A stretch of DNA of 64,000 bases from an uncultured Lachnospiraceae bacterium (GTDB lineage: Bacteria > Bacillota > Clostridia > Lachnospirales > Lachnospiraceae). The notes under the pieces are model-generated. The model did no database searches. It was not told the origin of the DNA and saw only the letters and a program-made list of their open reading frames with translations. Made by a program: the position numbers and the translations under genes. The stretch is from contig CAJTKA010000021.1 of assembly GCA_910576815.1 (NCBI GenBank), positions 1-64,000 on the forward strand. Reading direction: 5' to 3'. This document shows positions 1-8,512 of the stretch, piece after piece (the first letter of the stretch is position 1; each line of letters begins with the position of its first letter).

Positions 1-36
1 GTTTCACTACCTTCCTAACTTACAAGACTCTCAAAC
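1..36 (-). CRISPR. Leader-proximal repeat of a type II-A CRISPR array (array continues off the left edge)
   Basis: Read on the minus strand, this 36-nt unit starts GTTTGAGAGTC and ends GTGAAAC, the length and ends typical of type II-A repeats. It lies 77 nt beyond csn2, where the leader-proximal end is expected. Repeat bases 9-20 (window 28-17) are perfectly complementary to the tracrRNA anti-repeat at 6080-6091. Only this unit is visible; spacers lie at negative coordinates. No second repeat occurs in 37-113. Confidence 0.93.
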
Positions 37-113
37 CTCAAATTATATTCCACATACTATAGAAATACAAAATGAGGCTCTCACCGAGTTCATGTATCGA
101 CATACATTGCAAG
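37..113 (-). promoter_or_regulatory. CRISPR leader with ATTTGAG anchoring motif and pre-crRNA promoter
   Basis: The 77 nt between the csn2 stop and the first repeat form the leader. The seven bases touching the repeat (window 43-37, minus strand) read ATTTGAG, the leader-anchoring sequence known in streptococcal II-A systems to direct spacer insertion at the first repeat. A promoter is also visible on the minus strand: TTGTAT (70-65), 17 nt, TATAAT (47-42). It would start transcription at about the first repeat base. The motif is seen; promoter use is inferred. Confidence 0.75.
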
Positions 114-788
114 TTAGTCTACATTGATTATACACATATCCTTGTCCAAAATACAAATAGTTTCATTTGCCAGCTTTTCTCTTGCTGTATTCTCCAATAA
201 TACTAAATTTATTTTTTCATAAAATGCACATTGATATATTTCCTCAATTTCCTCTTGCGTTACAAATAACTTTATATTAACCAAAAATAATATATTAATT
301 GCACAAAACTGCTTTAATGCTTTCATATAATTTGCGATTTTTCCCGCCAATGTTTCCACCTGATCCGCAATTCCAACATGACATAACTTCAATAAGCCTG
401 TCATATTATCTTCAACATCAAATTCTAAGAAATAAGGACTTTTTTGAAGCAGTTCTTCCAAATACGATATGATACTCCCCTGCAACTGCGCCGTATGCTC
501 CATCATAGATTCCTGTATTTCGTTCGTCAATTCCTGATATAGTTTTTGCTGAATCCTTTTTTCATTGCAATCTATTACAAATGGATTTATAATAATTTCT
601 GCAACCTTATCAAGTTTCATGATTATATCTTTATTAGAAATGATAATATTTCCCGATTTTCCCTCTATTTGATCCATTAATATATCAACAATACCGGCAA
701 ATATATCTGGTGCTTCTATTACTAAAACATTCACTTTATTTTCCTGCATTTTCAAATCAATACCGTACTCTGTACACGTCAGCCTCAT
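114..788 (-). CDS. csn2: CRISPR-associated protein Csn2 (type II-A)
   Basis: At 224 residues this matches the short Csn2 subfamily. Csn2 forms a ring-shaped tetramer that slides on double-stranded DNA ends and joins Cas1-Cas2 and Cas9 in spacer acquisition; it is the marker gene of subtype II-A. It is identified from last position in the cas operon, its size, and the N-terminal stretch LVIEAPDIFAGIVDIL. The start overlaps the end of cas2 by 4 nt, so translation is probably coupled. The gene is very AT-rich. The stop is 77 nt from the first repeat. Confidence 0.88.
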   Translation of the reverse strand: MRLTCTEYGIDLKMQENKVNVLVIEAPDIFAGIVDILMDQIEGKSGNIIISNKDIIMKLDKVAEIIINPFVIDCNEKRIQQKLYQELTNEIQESMMEHTAQLQGSIISYLEELLQKSPYFLEFDVEDNMTGLLKLCHVGIADQVETLAGKIANYMKALKQFCAINILFLVNIKLFVTQEEIEEIYQCAFYEKINLVLLENTAREKLANETICILDKDMCIINVD

Positions 789-1105
789 AAAATAACCAGC
801 CTTTCATCGCTATCCAACACCTCCGAGCAAGATTCACCTACAACAAACTCCATCTTTGCATACTGCTTTTCTGTTACCTTAAGCAGCTGCACCAATCCTT
901 CGCCTGGTTTATTCTTCCTGACGCTTTCGATAATGCTGTCCGCCATGGTAGAATTTTGCGCGAGTTTACAATAGACAGACTCCTGCAGCATCAAAAACCC
1001 GCTCTTAATCAGAAATTTACGAAACTGTCTGTAATCCCTCTGCTCTTTAGATGTTAGTACTGGCAAATCAAAAAACACCAATATTCTCATATATCTATAA
1101 CTCAC
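785..1105 (-). CDS. cas2: CRISPR-associated endoribonuclease-like protein Cas2
   Basis: This 106-residue protein is the dimeric Cas2 core of the Cas1-Cas2 spacer integrase. The ferredoxin-like fold shows the typical opening MSYRYMRILVFFDLP, with the Asp after beta-1, and QESVYCKL later. The GTG at 1105 is chosen because II-A Cas2 proteins characteristically begin MSYRYMR; the ATG five codons in would remove that. The start overlaps cas1 by 11 nt and the end overlaps csn2 by 4 nt, as expected for one cas operon. Confidence 0.93.
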   Translation of the reverse strand: MSYRYMRILVFFDLPVLTSKEQRDYRQFRKFLIKSGFLMLQESVYCKLAQNSTMADSIIESVRKNKPGEGLVQLLKVTEKQYAKMEFVVGESCSEVLDSDERLVIL

Positions 1106-1967
1106 TTTTATAAAATTTAATCAACGATACATCATTATCTGCCAATGCGTCAAAAACGCTCTTACAGTAGATTTTGATGGCATTGCTGACATACTCCTTC
1201 CTCTCTGCAATCACTACATTCTGTTGCAAAACATCGAGAATCTCCATCTTCTCCGTATGTTCAAACTGCTGTGGATTTATCTCCTTCACCTTGTGATCTA
1301 CGATAGGGCGAAACGGTTCCATTAAATCTGAGCCAAGATTAAACGGATTAAACATATTATCATGAAATAATCCAATCTGTGTCAAATACCCATTTGCAGT
1401 AATCTCTCTGTTGAATGCTGACAATATGATGCCATATCCATAATTTAGGGCAGCATTCACACTATTGTCCTCTGTTCTCGTAAAATCCATTCCAAACAAA
1501 GCATTAAAATAGACCTTTGCAGCATGTCCTTCCCTGTTTGTCGTATCACCATATTCTATCTCCTCAATATATTGATACAACATTTCATTTTCCTTTTTCT
1601 GCCACACTGCAAGCACTTCCGCCTGTTTACGTATTTTTTCAATTACGATTTCTGTCCAGACTGCCGTTTTAATTTCGGTATCCCATACAATCTGATTCCG
1701 CACTTTGACGCTGGTATCATGACTTCCGTAAAAAGGAACCAATTCTGACGACGGATTCCTTTTCTCATCACAAAAAATCACTTTGATTTTCTTTTTCGTC
1801 AGTTCGCAAAGCAACGCCGCCGTCAGAGAAACTGCCGTAGATTCTATCAAAAGCATATAAATCTCACTGATATGTACCTTAACAGTCTCCTCCTTACGCA
1901 CTACCAAATAGCCCATCTGGTAATCCAGTTTAGCGCTGCTGGAAATGACAATCGTCCGCCAACTCAT
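1095..1967 (-). CDS. cas1: CRISPR-associated integrase Cas1 (type II)
   Basis: At 290 residues this is the usual length of type II Cas1, the metal-dependent integrase that inserts protospacers at the leader-repeat junction. It opens MSWRTIVISSSAKL, like streptococcal Cas1. The alpha-helical domain holds NYGYGIILSAF, IGLFHDNMFNPFNLGSDLME and EPFRPIVD, which carry the conserved Glu/His/Asp metal ligands. The start overlaps the cas9 stop by 4 nt (ATGA), indicating translational coupling. Confidence 0.95.
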   Translation of the reverse strand: MSWRTIVISSSAKLDYQMGYLVVRKEETVKVHISEIYMLLIESTAVSLTAALLCELTKKKIKVIFCDEKRNPSSELVPFYGSHDTSVKVRNQIVWDTEIKTAVWTEIVIEKIRKQAEVLAVWQKKENEMLYQYIEEIEYGDTTNREGHAAKVYFNALFGMDFTRTEDNSVNAALNYGYGIILSAFNREITANGYLTQIGLFHDNMFNPFNLGSDLMEPFRPIVDHKVKEINPQQFEHTEKMEILDVLQQNVVIAERKEYVSNAIKIYCKSVFDALADNDVSLIKFYKSEL

Positions 1968-4900
1968 ACGGTTAACAAATCAATGCGGTTTTCATACACC
2001 CCTGTAACCGATTGATTAATTAATATAAACTCTTTTGCATTAGAAATATTTTTATTAATCTTCATAGCACTTGACGTTTCCCCTATTAAAGATAAATCCG
2101 CAGACGTTAAACCAATTTGTGTTAATTTTAATATTTCCAAAAGCACATTCCCCTGCTCCCGAACCGATAACTGTTCAAATGCTTCTCTCCCTTTTGTCAA
2201 TTTTTCTCCCATTGGATTAGGCTTCTTCTTAAAAATATCCATAGTATGCTTCTTACATAAAAGATCATACAATTCCATATTTTTCTCCGCTTTAATATGA
2301 TCAGCCCTCTCCTTCTTTTCCAGTTCTTTGATATATGTCATCCATTTTTGCTCCAGGCAAAGTGATATTGCATTTCTGGCGTAAATCTGATTGCCAGTCT
2401 TCCCAGACAGATGAAAATAATACCCGTCTTTTTTAATGAGCGACTGTATCTTTATTTTTTGCATCCGCACAGACGGTTCAATCAATCCCAATTCTTTCTC
2501 GCAATACTCCTGCAATAATTTTGAATCCTTTTCTATCCTGTCTTTCAAATAAATGGGAACGGTCTCTAATGTCCTGACCCTCTTTCCTGCTTTTCCATGC
2601 TCCACCAAAAAATAATATGCTGTAGAAACACTGCTGAATCCACCATACTTTGTCACATCCCGTAATCGGATATCGTTTCCTTTTAAGGGAATATATCCTA
2701 CTCCGGCTGCCTTCTTTGCACTGTAAAGCGTCTGATCCGCTATACTACCATGCCCTTCAAAACTAAAACGCGTCAGCAGCGGCGTATTTTTCGCCATCAT
2801 CTTGCGGACCGTCACAATCGTTCCACGCTCCTCTTTCCCGTTTTGCGCAACCCAGGCTGTCTCATCTCCCCTCTTAACGTCCCAGTCAAACATCCTGCTG
2901 AGATTATAATGATGTTTACTGCTGTCCATCGCATACTCTTTCTTAATAAACACCAGCGGATTCTGTGTAAATTTAACAAAATACACATTCCCTACTACAA
3001 TGTTGAGATACGCATCCTGCGCATGATGGAAATCATTTACCACTCTTGTTTTCAACAGACTCCTATTTTTTCTAAACTCCGAGACATTTGATGCTTTCGC
3101 ATACACAATTTTTGTTTCAGGGAGCGCATTCTGTAAAATCGTCGTCACACCTTTCGCGCCCTGACTGGTCTCAACTAGCTGTCTGGCAATAAATCCTGCC
3201 TTCTGCTCATCCGTAAAGGGATTCCTGCCCGTCAAACGTTTTAATTTTTCATCTGTAATCAAATGCTGTCTGTGCAGTTCTTTCCACATGGCAAGTTGAG
3301 AACTGTAAATTCCAGCCTCAAGCGGATAGTTATCCTTCTTATGGGCATTGACTTCCTTCTCCACCAATACCAGATTGTTGGAGAGATTATCATCCTTTAC
3401 AAAGTGTCTCGGATATATATGATCAATATCATAAATATTGTCATTGAAAAGGTCATCCAAATCAATCGGCTTCCCAGTATACATGGATCTGCCTCTCTGT
3501 GTCAGATATAAGAACATTTTTTTACTTCTCAACGTCCCCTTCTCATCTGCTTCCTCAATAATCCTTTTCCAATCTTGATCTTCCTCTCTTATGTTCTTAT
3601 ATAATTCCAGAAACTGTTGTTTTCTTGAATCTTTCCTACTCTTTTCTTTCTCCTCCTCTCTGGTCATTTCCACAAACAGGCGCTTCGGAGCCGTCCCCAT
3701 AATTTTTTCCACTTCTTTGATTATAAGGAGTGTCTGCCATACCATCCTTTTTACCGGAGCTGAAAAATACATATCATCCAAATCTTCCGACTGAAGCTCT
3801 GCCAAGACCTTATAGGAATTTCCCTGATATCTTTCCAGTTCTTCTACATAGGTATAAGCATCTTTTACCATCAACTCCATCAGATTATCATTGGTTTCCC
3901 ACATCATTCTAATCAGCGGGAGCACCTCACCCGTACATTTACTGCATCCCGGCATTTCCAAAAATGTCTTTGACAGTCTCCCCCAGTCCTTATATTTGAA
4001 TCCAAGTATCCTTTTCGTCTGCTCCTGACTTAGCAGCGTTCCATACCTTTCTTCTACCTTTTCCCGTAAAAATTTTTTAGAATCACCATAAACAGTGGAC
4101 CAAAATATAATATTCTCCGCCATTTCCCGTCCCCTGTCCGTATCTATTTCTTCTCCAATCACACTCTTAAATTTACCGTAGGAAGCCAACTGGCTGTTGA
4201 TCGTAATATCAATGCCGGTAATCTGTTCTATCTCCCCTTCTTTCACTGCACCCCTTCCAAGCAGATAATTGTAAATCTGCTTGCGGGTAACCTTCTTTCC
4301 TCTCTGAAACAAATCATGATAAATGTCCTGTTTCATGGCAACGGAAATCTTTTCCCCATAAACCCTGAGATTATTGATCTCGTTTAAGACACAAAACTTT
4401 TCATATAGTAACGATGCCTTTGGCAATACATTTTCTCCACTCATGTAAGTACAGCGTCTTACCATTTTCGTGATGAACATTTCCGCCGTCTCTTTTACAT
4501 CTATTTTATCCTCAACGTTCCATGGCAGAATCTGTCCGGATTCTCTGCGCACAACCCAGCCATTACCGCCGTTTTGCGCACTGCGCTCGCTTAACGGTCC
4601 TAGATAATACGGAATTTGAAAAGAAAATAATCTGCTGATTCTCTCAGAAACTGTCAAGCCGGATTCATCAATGCTATGCAAAAAGGAAAGATACTCGCCT
4701 GCATTCTCCAAGATTTTCTCCAACTCTGCCAGGTGAACCTGATTGGGAATGACTCCGTTCGATGCTGTCAGCTGCTTTGGCAGGAAATTTTCCTTTTCCA
4801 TTTCATTCATAACATACTGTACCTGTTCATCATCAGACGGCATTTGATGAAGCAATTTTTTGACTGTTGCGTAGAGATCATCCCTTGTACGTCCTTTCAT

Positions 4901-6019
4901 ATCCCGCCTTTGCTTTTCTTTTGAATTTTCTGAATTCACATAGGCACTGTAAGTTCCGTTTGCCGTATCTCTGAAAAACTGATCATATTCCTCTTTGGTA
5001 CAGTATTTCCGCACCAATGCCTTAAAAAGCTTCAAATCCGAACCATGCTTTTCATACTGAGCCACCCTCGCTTCCGACAAATAACGGTAGCCTTTCATAA
5101 TACATACCAAAGATCCAACATCATACATTTCTTTCATGATCTGAAGCAATTCAAAACACTCGTCTCCCAATACTCCTATGAGTTCCTGTACTTTTTCCTC
5201 ATATCCTGCATCAGAAAAACAGATTGTCAGTTTTTTGTCTGCATCATACTCCACAATATCTCCATATAAAACTTTTAAATCCACTTTTAGCCCGCAAATA
5301 CAATTGATTAGAGCCTTCTTCTGTCTTTCTTTTGAGGAAACTTCCAAAAGTTCTGAGAGAAGTTCCGCTTTTTTCTTTCTTGAATATTCCCGTCTACTTA
5401 AAATATCTTCCATTCTGCTGCAATCGTCCTGTTCGGGAAACTCAACCTCTAATAAATCCGCTGTTAATCCACAAAAATTCTCATAAATATCTGACATTTT
5501 GCACTCCCCGGATGTCGTCCCTAAAGATGCGTTCAAAAAATGACCTCTATGCTTAAACATATTTAACAGTGCAAGATACACGAGTCTCACATCATGTTCC
5601 TGTTTAGATTGTAACAATTCTTTCCTTAAATGAAAGATTGTCGGATACTGGGCATAATACTCCTTATCCGTATATTTCGCATCGTGAAAAATCCCATTCT
5701 TATCCCGTACTGACTTTTCTTTGTCAGCAAGACAATATTTACTATTATCCAGACGTTGATAAAAGCATGAATCAACCTGCATAATCGCATCATGAAAATA
5801 TTCTTTCAAAATACCGATTCTTACAGTTTCCCTCTGTCTTCTTCGCCTTGATACTCTGTGTGTTCTTCGCTCTACAGCTGTTTCTGCTTCCTCAAATTCT
5901 CTGACTCCCCATAAATCTTTTCCTTTTGCTTTTAATAGCTGATAGGACTCATCTGTCACTGCCCAGCCTACTGATGAAGTCCCCATATCCAATCCCAAAA
6001 AATATTCTCTTTTGTACAT
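1964..6019 (-). CDS. cas9: CRISPR-associated endonuclease Cas9 (type II-A)
   Basis: A 1351-residue dual-RNA-guided DNA endonuclease, close to the 1368 residues of S. pyogenes Cas9. Catalytic residues are all readable: RuvC-I D11 (FLGLDMGTSSVGW), an Arg-rich bridge helix just after residue 50 (RRTHRVSRRRRQRE), RuvC-II E784 (LFVEMTREEE), HNH D866/H867 (IYDIDHIYPRHF), and RuvC-III H999/D1002 (HHAQDAYLN). It therefore appears fully active. The PAM cannot be read from the sequence. The ATG follows an AGGGGG ribosome site. It is the first gene of the cas operon and is divergent from tracrRNA. Confidence 0.97.
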   Translation of the reverse strand: MYKREYFLGLDMGTSSVGWAVTDESYQLLKAKGKDLWGVREFEEAETAVERRTHRVSRRRRQRETVRIGILKEYFHDAIMQVDSCFYQRLDNSKYCLADKEKSVRDKNGIFHDAKYTDKEYYAQYPTIFHLRKELLQSKQEHDVRLVYLALLNMFKHRGHFLNASLGTTSGECKMSDIYENFCGLTADLLEVEFPEQDDCSRMEDILSRREYSRKKKAELLSELLEVSSKERQKKALINCICGLKVDLKVLYGDIVEYDADKKLTICFSDAGYEEKVQELIGVLGDECFELLQIMKEMYDVGSLVCIMKGYRYLSEARVAQYEKHGSDLKLFKALVRKYCTKEEYDQFFRDTANGTYSAYVNSENSKEKQRRDMKGRTRDDLYATVKKLLHQMPSDDEQVQYVMNEMEKENFLPKQLTASNGVIPNQVHLAELEKILENAGEYLSFLHSIDESGLTVSERISRLFSFQIPYYLGPLSERSAQNGGNGWVVRRESGQILPWNVEDKIDVKETAEMFITKMVRRCTYMSGENVLPKASLLYEKFCVLNEINNLRVYGEKISVAMKQDIYHDLFQRGKKVTRKQIYNYLLGRGAVKEGEIEQITGIDITINSQLASYGKFKSVIGEEIDTDRGREMAENIIFWSTVYGDSKKFLREKVEERYGTLLSQEQTKRILGFKYKDWGRLSKTFLEMPGCSKCTGEVLPLIRMMWETNDNLMELMVKDAYTYVEELERYQGNSYKVLAELQSEDLDDMYFSAPVKRMVWQTLLIIKEVEKIMGTAPKRLFVEMTREEEKEKSRKDSRKQQFLELYKNIREEDQDWKRIIEEADEKGTLRSKKMFLYLTQRGRSMYTGKPIDLDDLFNDNIYDIDHIYPRHFVKDDNLSNNLVLVEKEVNAHKKDNYPLEAGIYSSQLAMWKELHRQHLITDEKLKRLTGRNPFTDEQKAGFIARQLVETSQGAKGVTTILQNALPETKIVYAKASNVSEFRKNRSLLKTRVVNDFHHAQDAYLNIVVGNVYFVKFTQNPLVFIKKEYAMDSSKHHYNLSRMFDWDVKRGDETAWVAQNGKEERGTIVTVRKMMAKNTPLLTRFSFEGHGSIADQTLYSAKKAAGVGYIPLKGNDIRLRDVTKYGGFSSVSTAYYFLVEHGKAGKRVRTLETVPIYLKDRIEKDSKLLQEYCEKELGLIEPSVRMQKIKIQSLIKKDGYYFHLSGKTGNQIYARNAISLCLEQKWMTYIKELEKKERADHIKAEKNMELYDLLCKKHTMDIFKKKPNPMGEKLTKGREAFEQLSVREQGNVLLEILKLTQIGLTSADLSLIGETSSAMKINKNISNAKEFILINQSVTGVYENRIDLLTV

Positions 6020-6043
6020 CGCAATTTCCCCCTGTTTATCTTC

Positions 6044-6070
6044 TTGACTTTTTGCTTTTAAAATGATAAT
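6044..6070 (+). promoter_or_regulatory. Probable tracrRNA promoter
   Basis: TTGACT at 6044-6049 and GATAAT at 6065-6070 form a sigma-A-like promoter with a short 15-nt spacer. The expected start, about 6077, falls just before the anti-repeat at 6080. The cas9 promoter must lie in the same 60-120 bp on the other strand, so the two transcription units share this space. Confidence 0.55.
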
Positions 6071-6076
6071 CTAGAT

Positions 6077-6174
6077 ATGAACTTACAAGACGAGTGCAAA
6101 TAAGGTTTAACCGAAATCGTCGTATGACTCTACATGGTGTAGAAATAAAAAGGGCTTGCATGCAAGCCCTTTTT
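6077..6174 (+). ncRNA. tracrRNA of the type II-A system
   Basis: The anti-repeat at 6080-6091 is identical to window bases 17-28, so it pairs over 12 bp with the crRNA repeat. A bulge (GAGTG, 6092-6096, opposite AGA) and a 5-bp lower stem (CAAAT, 6097-6101, one G-U pair) follow. Next come AAGG with a nexus-like hairpin GGTTTAACC (6104-6112), a second hairpin TCTACA/TGTAGA (6129-6134/6138-6143), and a terminator. The order duplex, bulge, nexus, hairpins matches known II-A tracrRNAs. It is transcribed divergently from cas9. Exact ends are inferred. Confidence 0.9.
6147..6174 (+). terminator. Rho-independent terminator of tracrRNA
   Basis: A perfect 20-nt palindrome, AGGGCTTGCATGCAAGCCCT (6151-6170), is followed by a T-run and preceded by AAAAA. 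It can end the tracrRNA on the plus strand and also readthrough from the minus-strand ATPase gene. Confidence 0.9.
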
Positions 6175-6254
6175 ATGCTTTACATTAAATCTATTATACC
6201 ACAATTTGAATTTATATCAATATTCCGTTAAGTCAAAATGAAATCATTCCTATC

Positions 6255-7547
6255 TCACAAAAACATTGCCATATAAAGTGGCAGACTCTCTACCGTCTCA
6301 TTCCCTGACACATTTCCTGCTGTCAGCTTAATACCATGCCGAACACCGTAATTCTGTATCATTGAAGTCATGGATTTTGACGTTGCTTTCTCTGCTGATT
6401 TTACCTCTACCGCTGTCGCCGTTTTCTGATAACGGATAAAAAAATCCATCTCCACTTTGCTGTTCTTCTCATAATAATAAAGTTTTTTGCCACTCTTTGC
6501 AAAGATATCCGCTATAATATTTTCATAGATTGCCCCCTTATAAATGCCAAGATTACCATCTATGATATCCTCTACGCTTCCTTCGTCCAACATCGCAACC
6601 AATAGCCCCGTATCCCGCATATATACCTTAAATACATCGCTTCTTGCGTTCCCTGCAAGCGGCAGCGCCGGATCTGAAAGATTGTAACAAAAATTGATAA
6701 TCCCGGCATCGTATAACCACATCAGGCTACCGCCATATTTTCGATAAGTGGCTCTCGGCTCCACCAAAGAGTATCGGAATTTTTTATAATCCTTGGCAAG
6801 ATGCTTTGGAATAGATAAAAAGCAGGCTCTCGCCTTGGCTTTATCCGCTCCTTCCGCATACTTCGCAATATCATCCATATAATCGCTCAGAATGCCTTTT
6901 TGAATGGATAAAACCTTTGCAAAATGATGCGTTTCCACAAACTCCCGTACGACTCTCGGCATGCCGCCAATAACGATGTATTCCCGAAATAACTCCATCA
7001 TTTTTTCATGCATGGCTTCCGGCAGCGCTTCTTTCTTTTCAAAATACTCCCGCACATCCTGAATGGATGTTTCTTTTACTCCGTTTGCCCATAAAAATTC
7101 TTCAAAATCCATCGAGTACATATCCAGATGATCGACATATCCCACCGGATAGGAAGGTACATCCTTATAATGAATCCCCAACATAGAACCCGACGCTACA
7201 ACGTCAAAACGCCCATCAATCGCCAAAAATTTAAGCGCTGTCCGCGCACGGGGACAATTCTGTATTTCGTCAAGAAACAGTATGGTTTCTCCCTGTTCCA
7301 GCTCCGCATCCGGCACCCGCAGAGATATCTGTTTGATTAACGTCTCTGCATCCAGATCCCCGTCAAAAATAGTCTTATATGTCGGGTTTTCATCGAAGTT
7401 AAGATAGGTGTAGTGTTTATAATTTTCTCTCGCAAATCTGTCTATGCTGTACGTTTTCCCGACCTGTCTTGCTCCCTTTACCAGCAAACACCTTTTGTCG
7501 TGATTATGCTTCCATTCTACTAATTGATTCTCGATTTTTCTTTTCAT
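6255..7547 (-). CDS. AAA+ ATPase with C-terminal DUF4143 (PD-(D/E)XK-like) domain
   Basis: This 430-residue protein has a Walker A motif GARQVGKT near residue 27, a Walker B-like ILFLDEIQNC, and a C-terminal DUF4143 region with KVEMDFFIRY...AVEVKS, resembling a PD-(D/E)XK nuclease core. The family is widespread in anaerobes and its role is unsettled. I chose the ATG at 7547 (MKRKIENQLVEW) because GGGGGATT sits just before it; a longer reading frame lacks a ribosome site. It lies beside the CRISPR locus, but nothing links them functionally. Its cellular role is not known to me. Confidence 0.85.
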   Translation of the reverse strand: MKRKIENQLVEWKHNHDKRCLLVKGARQVGKTYSIDRFARENYKHYTYLNFDENPTYKTIFDGDLDAETLIKQISLRVPDAELEQGETILFLDEIQNCPRARTALKFLAIDGRFDVVASGSMLGIHYKDVPSYPVGYVDHLDMYSMDFEEFLWANGVKETSIQDVREYFEKKEALPEAMHEKMMELFREYIVIGGMPRVVREFVETHHFAKVLSIQKGILSDYMDDIAKYAEGADKAKARACFLSIPKHLAKDYKKFRYSLVEPRATYRKYGGSLMWLYDAGIINFCYNLSDPALPLAGNARSDVFKVYMRDTGLLVAMLDEGSVEDIIDGNLGIYKGAIYENIIADIFAKSGKKLYYYEKNSKVEMDFFIRYQKTATAVEVKSAEKATSKSMTSMIQNYGVRHGIKLTAGNVSGNETVESLPLYMAMFL

Positions 7548-7622
7548 GGTCAATCCCCCGCTTATACTATATCCTGTTACTATCTTCATATTCTCATATA
7601 ATATAAGCAAAGTCAATCATAT

Positions 7623-7704
7623 TGCATATTTTCCCCGCCACTTTCAAGACATGAGTGCATATTTTCCCCGCTACTTTTATATCACGAGTGCATATTTTCC
7701 CCGC
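7623..7704. repeat. Three direct copies of a 16-bp unit at 33-bp spacing, possible IS end remnant
   Basis: TGCATATTTTCCCCGC occurs at 7623-7638, 7656-7671 and 7689-7704, exactly 33 bp apart. The intervening 17 bp are partly conserved. The set ends 8 bp before the stop codon of the downstream-strand methyltransferase gene. Multiple tandem terminal repeats are a known feature of IS21-family ends, and this could be a solitary end left after loss of such an element. No transposase is present. The repeat is seen; its origin is inferred. Confidence 0.8.
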
Positions 7705-7711
7705 CAAATTT

Positions 7712-8383
7712 TCACCACAAAAACGGGATCATCCGATATTTCACTTTCTTTTTATAAGCCGCATACCTTTCCAGCCCCTGTTCCAGCACCATCTCCTCAT
7801 TTCTAATCCGCTTGGCAATAATGATCGGATAAGTAAGAAAAATCACAAATGAGATCACAGAACCCAGCACCAGCGGCATAGAAAGAAATAGCAGGATCGT
7901 CGCACTGTACATAGGATGGCGAACAATCCCGTAAAGTCCGGTATCAATTACCTTTTGCCCCTCCTGCACTTCCACCGTCCGTGAAAGGTAAGTGTTCTCC
8001 CGCAATACCTCCGCATAAAGCAGATAGGAAAGCAAAAAGATAACTGCGCCTGTCCACACCACCCAATCGGGCAATATGATCCATTGGAACCGAAAGTTCA
8101 ATCCGGCAATCACAAACCCGGCAATAAACATCAGCCCGCTTAATTTATTGACCAGACTCTGCTGCGCCTGTTTCTCTCTGGCATTTAGCCGCTTCCTCAG
8201 TAATTGCGGATTTTTAAACATCATAACAATACCCGTCAAAAACATGGGTACAAACAATATCCCCATAAACAACCATGCGTTCCAATACTGAAACGATCCT
8301 GCGGGCAAAAACAACAGTATCCCAACCACAACGACACCAAGTACAAATTTAAGGATCGCCTGTAAAAACAATTCCTTTGTCAC
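7712..8383 (-). CDS. Isoprenylcysteine carboxyl methyltransferase-family (Ste14-like) membrane protein
   Basis: At 223 residues, this has about five hydrophobic segments and the family signature GLYGIVRHPMY followed by a C-terminal RIRNEEMVLEQGLERYAAYKKK, which holds the conserved Glu and Tyr of the ICMT/PEMT-like methyltransferase fold. Such bacterial proteins are SAM-dependent integral membrane methyltransferases of uncertain substrate; bacteria lack prenylated CaaX proteins, so the name reflects fold only. It is a single gene. The 33-bp-period repeats lie immediately behind its stop. Confidence 0.85.
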   Translation of the reverse strand: MTKELFLQAILKFVLGVVVVGILLFLPAGSFQYWNAWLFMGILFVPMFLTGIVMMFKNPQLLRKRLNAREKQAQQSLVNKLSGLMFIAGFVIAGLNFRFQWIILPDWVVWTGAVIFLLSYLLYAEVLRENTYLSRTVEVQEGQKVIDTGLYGIVRHPMYSATILLFLSMPLVLGSVISFVIFLTYPIIIAKRIRNEEMVLEQGLERYAAYKKKVKYRMIPFLW

Positions 8384-8445
8384 TTTGCTATCCTCCCAAA
8401 TATTTCCTCTGCATACAGCAAAATTCCCATATGCGAATCTACGCT

Positions 8446-8484
8446 TAAAAAAGACCCGGAAACCTTCACGATCTCCAGGTCCTT
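8446..8484 (-). terminator. Rho-independent terminator of pckA
   Basis: On the minus strand, GACCTGGA (8481-8474) pairs with TCCGGGTC (8460-8453) through 8 bp with one G-T pair, then six T residues follow. It lies about 30 nt past the pckA stop. Confidence 0.85.
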
Positions 8485-8512
8485 TATCGCTATTATTTTC
8501 TACTGCCTGATC

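Noticed and set aside
37..113. A second CRISPR repeat between the first repeat and csn2
   Set aside because: No segment matches the 36-nt unit; the stretch fits a leader with an ATTTGAG end instead.
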